This document shows, piece by piece, positions 6,904 through 8,736 of a stretch of 8,736 nt of DNA; positions within the stretch are counted from its first letter, which is position 1, and every line of letters starts with the position of its first letter. The notes below the pieces were generated by a model. It was not told where the DNA came from. It searched no databases and saw only the letters and a program-made list of their open reading frames with translations. The stretch comes from an uncultured Rhodospirillaceae bacterium (lineage in GTDB: Bacteria > Pseudomonadota > Alphaproteobacteria > Thalassobaculales > Thalassobaculaceae), in NCBI GenBank assembly GCA_937891725.1, contig CALAHL010000308.1, forward strand, positions 1 through 8,736. Direction: 5' to 3'. The translations under genes were made by a program, and so were the position numbers.

Positions 6904-7581
6904 TCACTGGCTCGCGAGGCAGATCCCCCGCCATTCCGCGTCGCGTGCCTCCCACCAAGCCTCAATGTTGGCAGGCAGGTGCGGCCAGGAGCGGGAACTG
7001 GCGACCGCAATCCAGAGCAGGTGGCAATAGATCGCGATATCACCCCAATCCGGGCCATTGGCACCAAAGTTGGCCCTCTCTCCAAGATCCTTCTCGAGTC
7101 GTCCGAGGGCAAAGGCAAGATCGAGCTCGATCACATTGCGCATCTCTTCGAGCTCGACGAACCGGTGGCCAAAACGGGCCTCCCGCGAGGCTTGGTAGAT
7201 CTCACTGTCTCCCGGCACCAGAAGCCTGAGCACGTCGGGTGCGACCAGCCTATCGATCCGGTCCATCAGATCGCCCTGACAGCTCATCAGCAGCGCATCC
7301 GAGCTGGGGCTGCGCAGGCGGTGTGAATCATCCAGGCGATCCAGAGCCGCCGCAATGTCGTCGGAACCGACGATCAGGTCTTCCGCAATCTTCAGAACCG
7401 GAACTTCGCGCGCGCCGGTCGCCGCCTGAAGCTTATCGACATCCGCGAACGAGATCTGGATCCGCTCGTGGTCGATGCCCTTCTGCGCGAGCGCAATCCG
7501 GACACGCCAACATATCGGGCTGGGACTGCGTCCCTCGAGACCCGCACGCTCGTAAAGAACTGGTCTGTCCGTCATCGTCAT
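6904..7581 (-). CDS. Glutathione S-transferase family protein (LigE/etherase-like N-terminus)
   Basis: A 225-residue cytosolic GST. The N-terminal thioredoxin-like domain shows SPSPICWRVRIALAQKGI (19-36), the cis-proline of EVPVL (59-63) and the glutathione gamma-glutamyl site region GSDD (72-75); family members more often have ES or DS there. The C-terminal helical domain has the N-capping box PDWGDIAIY (177-185). The SPxCWRVR form at the start of helix 1 recalls the LigE/beta-etherase-like group; that is my inference and it does not prove ether cleavage. C24 or S21 could activate the thiol, but the catalytic residue is not decidable. The ATG overlaps the reductase stop (ATGA at 7581-7578), so the two genes are translationally coupled. 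It may add or remove glutathione on an intermediate of the pathway encoded by the cluster. Confidence 0.85.
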   Translation of the reverse strand: MTMTDRPVLYERAGLEGRSPSPICWRVRIALAQKGIDHERIQISFADVDKLQAATGAREVPVLKIAEDLIVGSDDIAAALDRLDDSHRLRSPSSDALLMSCQGDLMDRIDRLVAPDVLRLLVPGDSEIYQASREARFGHRFVELEEMRNVIELDLAFALGRLEKDLGERANFGANGPDWGDIAIYCHLLWIAVASSRSWPHLPANIEAWWEARDAEWRGICLASQ

Positions 7582-8591
7582 GGATCCGCCCCTACGCGCA
7601 CCAAGGTCTTACCGGTATTCCGCCCCGCCAGCATCCGCACAAGGGCCCCGGCAGAATGCTCCAAGCCATCCGTCACATCTTCACGGTAGGCGAAATGACC
7701 GGCCCTATACCAGTCCGATAAAATCTCGATGATCTGATCATAGCGATGATAATGATCCAGAATCACAAATCCTTGAATTCGGGCGCGGTTCACCAGCAAT
7801 TGCCGATTGACCCGAGGTCCCATGGGTAACGGGAAGGACGGCATTCCGATGGTCCCGCAAACCGCGATCCGCGCACCCACATTGATCCGCTCCATCACCC
7901 GGTCGAACTGGGCCGCACCCACATTGTCGAAGAAGCAATCGATCCCCTCGGGACAGGCGGCATCCAAACCGGCGCCGATGTCATCGACCGCCTTGTAGTC
8001 GATGGCCGCATCGTATTTGAACGCATCCAGGCAGAACGCCACCTTGTCCGGGCCTCCGGTCACGCCGACGGTCCGGCACCCGTGGATCTTCGCGATCTGT
8101 CCGGCCATCGAGCCAACGGCGCCCGCCGCGGTGGTGACCACAACGGTCTCACCCGCCTTGGGCGCGCAGACATCGATCAGCCCCACATACGCCGTAGCGC
8201 CGTTGATCCCGAGCACCGAGAGCGCCGTCGAGATCGGCGCCAGCGACGGGTCGACCTTGCGATCGATATCGGTGCCGTCGGAGACCGCGAACCGTCGCCA
8301 TCCTTGGCGACCCTGGACGATCTCGCCAACCTTGAAATCCGGATGCCGACTTTCGATCACCTCGCCGACCGTGAACCCTGTCATCGGTCCATCGAGCGGG
8401 ACCGGTGTGGAATAGTTTGCCGCCTCTGCGATCCAGCCCCGCATGGCCGGCTCCAGCGACAACCAAATCACTCGAATCAACATCTGCCCCTCGCCGATCA
8501 CCGGCATGTCAGCCGGCACCGGTTCGAACAAGGCGTCGGTGACGTCAGGGTTGGGGCGAGCCCGGAGCAGGACATGCATATTTTCAGTCAT
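7578..8591 (-). CDS. MDR-type NADP-dependent oxidoreductase (prostaglandin/leukotriene B4 reductase-like, CurA/YncB group)
   Basis: A 337-residue zinc-free medium-chain reductase. These enzymes reduce the C=C bond of alpha,beta-unsaturated ketones and aldehydes with NADPH. Landmarks: WLSLEPAMRGWI (43-54), MTGFTVGEVIES (70-81), GINGATAYVGL (128-138), the nucleotide loop TTAAGAVGSMAGQIAK (153-168) with VGVTGGPDK (175-183) for NADPH, and FFDNVG (220-225). No structural or catalytic zinc cysteine cluster is seen, as expected for the group. It is the first gene of the five-gene minus-strand cluster, reads from the promoter region at 8628-8660, and overlaps the GST gene by 4 bp. The ATG at 8591 has only a weak GTGAG upstream; an in-frame ATG four codons later is possible. 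The natural substrate is unknown. Confidence 0.93.
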   Translation of the reverse strand: MTENMHVLLRARPNPDVTDALFEPVPADMPVIGEGQMLIRVIWLSLEPAMRGWIAEAANYSTPVPLDGPMTGFTVGEVIESRHPDFKVGEIVQGRQGWRRFAVSDGTDIDRKVDPSLAPISTALSVLGINGATAYVGLIDVCAPKAGETVVVTTAAGAVGSMAGQIAKIHGCRTVGVTGGPDKVAFCLDAFKYDAAIDYKAVDDIGAGLDAACPEGIDCFFDNVGAAQFDRVMERINVGARIAVCGTIGMPSFPLPMGPRVNRQLLVNRARIQGFVILDHYHRYDQIIEILSDWYRAGHFAYREDVTDGLEHSAGALVRMLAGRNTGKTLVRVGADP

Positions 8592-8627
8592 TGGAAACTC
8601 ACGGCTTAGGCGAACGAAACGGGACCC

Positions 8628-8660
8628 TTATCTCGGGTACACTATAGGCATCCGAGATAA
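8628..8660. promoter_or_regulatory. Perfect 9-bp inverted repeat, likely operator of the five-gene cluster
   Basis: TTATCTCGG (8628-8636) and CCGAGATAA (8652-8660) form a perfect inverted repeat with a 15-bp spacer. A -10-like box of the minus-strand cluster, TATAGT (8646-8641, 5 of 6 consensus), lies inside the spacer. The arms therefore cover the promoter spacer and the transcription start region, a usual place for a dimeric repressor. No good -35 (best is TTCTGA, 16 bp upstream) is visible, which would also fit an activator. The arms are too far apart to look like a terminator stem, and no T-run follows either arm. Confidence 0.6.
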
Positions 8661-8682
8661 CATCAGAAAATCGCAATATAGC

Positions 8683-8690
8683 CTCGGATG
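8683..8690 (+). promoter_or_regulatory. Third CTCGGATG half-site
   Basis: CTCGGATG (8683-8690) is the exact reverse complement of CATCCGAG (8649-8656), which includes most of the core of the right arm of the operator-like repeat. With the left arm this gives three copies of a CTCGGRT core in the 122-bp intergenic region. The third copy sits 24 bp before the start codon of the divergent gene and could let the same regulator control that gene, as in autoregulation. Confidence 0.4.
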
Positions 8691-8713
8691 ATGATTATTA
8701 TACTGGGAGTCGG

Positions 8714-8736
8714 ATGAAAGCCGAATTTCCAGGCTT
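8714..8736 (+). CDS. Start of a divergent gene, truncated by the window edge
   Basis: An ATG at 8714 opens a frame M-K-A-E-F-P-G that runs to the window end. GGGAG (8705-8709) lies 4 nt upstream, and AT-rich sequence with a TATACT box (8699-8704) precedes it, although that box is too close to the start codon to serve as an ordinary -10. Seven residues are too few to name the product. Its divergent position across the operator-like repeats makes a transcription regulator of the five-gene cluster a natural guess, but this is inference from layout alone. Confidence 0.45.

Noticed and set aside
5467..7326. A 619-codon plus-strand open frame
   Set aside because: It lies antisense to dgoA, dgoK and the GST gene, which have full family motifs. 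Its translation is rich in Pro, Arg, Gly and Ser with no recognisable domain, as expected of the opposite strand of GC-rich genes.

Overview
The window looks like a GC-rich alphaproteobacterial chromosome segment. Its fixed point is a canonical rpmH-rnpA pair at the left edge; the L34 sequence (begins KRTYQPS, contains RKRRHGFRARKATVGGRR) is of alphaproteobacterial type. An environmental Rhodospirillales-like organism fits the gene content, but that placement is inference. No tRNA, rRNA, insertion sequence, CRISPR array or phage gene is visible.

Layout from left to right: (1) 1-667, minus strand: rnpA (runs off the left edge), rpmH with a GTG start, and a good sigma-70-type promoter for the pair. 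(2) 684-3102, minus strand: a GNAT acetyltransferase, then a two-gene unit of a metallo-beta-lactamase-fold hydrolase and a glycosyltransferase-like protein, with a plausible promoter just upstream of the hydrolase. (3) 3196-4353, plus strand: a single M20D metallo-amidohydrolase, divergent from the GNAT gene. (4) 4359-8591, minus strand: a tight five-gene cluster that reads, in transcription order, MDR-type NADP-dependent reductase, glutathione S-transferase (LigE/etherase-like N-terminus), 2-dehydro-3-deoxygalactonokinase (dgoK), 2-dehydro-3-deoxy-6-phosphogalactonate aldolase (dgoA), and a beta-hydroxyacid dehydrogenase. (5) 8592-8736: a regulatory intergenic region with a perfect 9-bp inverted repeat and a third related half-site, then the start of a divergent plus-strand gene cut by the window edge.

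The five-gene cluster is the most interesting part. DgoK and DgoA together convert a 2-keto-3-deoxy-galactonate-type acid to pyruvate and glyceraldehyde 3-phosphate, but the usual galactonate dehydratase and transporter are not in the window. Instead the pair is coupled to redox and glutathione enzymes (MDR reductase, GST, hydroxyacid dehydrogenase). This suggests catabolism of a sugar-acid-like compound that needs reduction or thiol chemistry first, or a divergent version of the De Ley-Doudoroff branch. The substrate cannot be read from the sequence. I did not find a clearly undescribed system; the unusual gene combination and its operator region are the best candidates for follow-up.
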